A stretch of 5,354 bases of DNA from Candidatus Krumholzibacteriota bacterium (lineage in GTDB: Bacteria > Krumholzibacteriota > Krumholzibacteriia > Krumholzibacteriales > Krumholzibacteriaceae): assembly GCA_030630165.1 (NCBI GenBank), contig DAOVNN010000211.1, forward strand, positions 1 through 5,354, read 5' to 3'. Positions within the stretch are counted from its first letter, which is position 1. Each line of letters opens with the position of its first letter. The notes below the pieces were generated by a model. The model did no database searches. It was given only the letters and a program-made list of their open reading frames with translations, and was not told where the DNA came from. Shown here one piece after another: positions 5,003-5,354 of this stretch. The position numbers and the translations under genes were made by a program.

Positions 5003-5354
5003 TCCGCTTCCTTGTTTTTTTACGATTATAATTGCGGACGAGTTCCATGAAAATCCCAAGATCGTTCTCAAGATCGGTCTGGGTGCCGTCGAAGTAGAAG
5101 TTCCTGATCGGTATGTTCTCGAAATCAGCGCTGACCCTCTGGTAGACCGCCTCGGAGACGATACCGTTCATGCAGGTGAACGGGCTTATGTCGATGATAC
5201 CGTCCGCGCCCTTCTCGTACATGTATATCGACTTGCCGACACTCAGGACCATCTCACCGTGCGAGCCCTCCACGGGGAGGTACGGCGCGGCCAGGTCAAG
5301 TACCTCCTGCACGTCGTGGGGCTCCTCGACGCCGACGAACTCGCCGTGCAGCGG
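4983..5354 (-). CDS. CoA-dehydratase-activase-like protein (DUF2229/COG3581-type), C-terminal part, 5' end beyond the right edge
   Basis: The frame is open from the right edge to a TGA at 4983-4985 and gives the last 123 residues. A GTG inside it at 5312 is not a likely start, because coding sequence continues upstream. The stretches GEMVLSVGKSIY (fragment residues 33-44), KGADGIIDISPFTCMNGIVS (48-67) and IPIRNFYFDGTQTDLEND followed by GIFMELVRNY resemble the C-terminal end of large proteins related to 2-hydroxyacyl-CoA dehydratases and their activases. Full-length relatives carry an ATPase domain of the BadF/BcrA type plus iron-sulfur-linked domains and are thought to drive ATP-dependent electron transfer. 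Cys61 in PFTCM is the conserved cysteine of this region. The protein ends in a very basic tail (RKKTRKRIRR). It lies 85 bases upstream of the M16 pair on the same strand. Family assignment rests on recognised motifs in a fragment; the reaction cannot be named. Confidence 0.72.
   Translation of the reverse strand, partial: PLHGEFVGVEEPHDVQEVLDLAAPYLPVEGSHGEMVLSVGKSIYMYEKGADGIIDISPFTCMNGIVSEAVYQRVSADFENIPIRNFYFDGTQTDLENDLGIFMELVRNYNRKKTRKRIRRNVA

Overview
The window looks like an ordinary chromosomal segment of a GC-rich, diderm (Gram-negative-type) bacterium. Evidence for an outer envelope is a LpoB-type lipoprotein with a clear lipobox and two proteases with Sec signal peptides. The gene set (half-size M16 protease pair, OsmC-type protein, LpoB-type lipoprotein, large CoA-dehydratase-activase-like protein) would fit a poorly cultivated FCB-type or neighbouring phylum, but the sequence alone does not fix the taxon. 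I see no insertion sequence, phage gene, CRISPR array, frameshift or broken gene.

Left part (1-740): a LpoB/CsgG-like lipoprotein gene on the minus strand, cut by the left edge. Its divergent upstream region carries back-to-back promoter-like sites, one facing left for the lipoprotein and one facing right for a tRNA.

Middle part (740-2138, plus strand): a complete class II tRNA-Leu with anticodon CAG, followed after 40 bases by an OsmC/Ohr-type gene that I start at a GTG (864). Nine bases later comes an atypical extended-SDR (NAD(P)-binding) gene. The three probably form one transcription unit driven by the tRNA promoter, because no second promoter is visible in the 40-base gap.

Right part (2153-5354, minus strand): two adjacent M16 metallopeptidase genes, preceded upstream by the C-terminal end of a CoA-dehydratase-activase-like gene that runs off the right edge. 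The first peptidase keeps the zinc motif HFMEH but lacks the Arg/Tyr substrate-binding motif. The second has lost the zinc motif but keeps Arg/Tyr. This is the classic complementary pair of an M16B heterodimer, here predicted to work in the periplasm or outside the cell. The stop codon of the first gene lies next to the Shine-Dalgarno of the second, which suggests coupled translation. The SDR gene and the second peptidase gene converge with only 14 bases between their stop codons.

I found no convincing undescribed system. The most worthwhile points are the complementary M16 pair, the tRNA-Leu/OsmC/SDR linkage, and the missing catalytic Tyr in the SDR.
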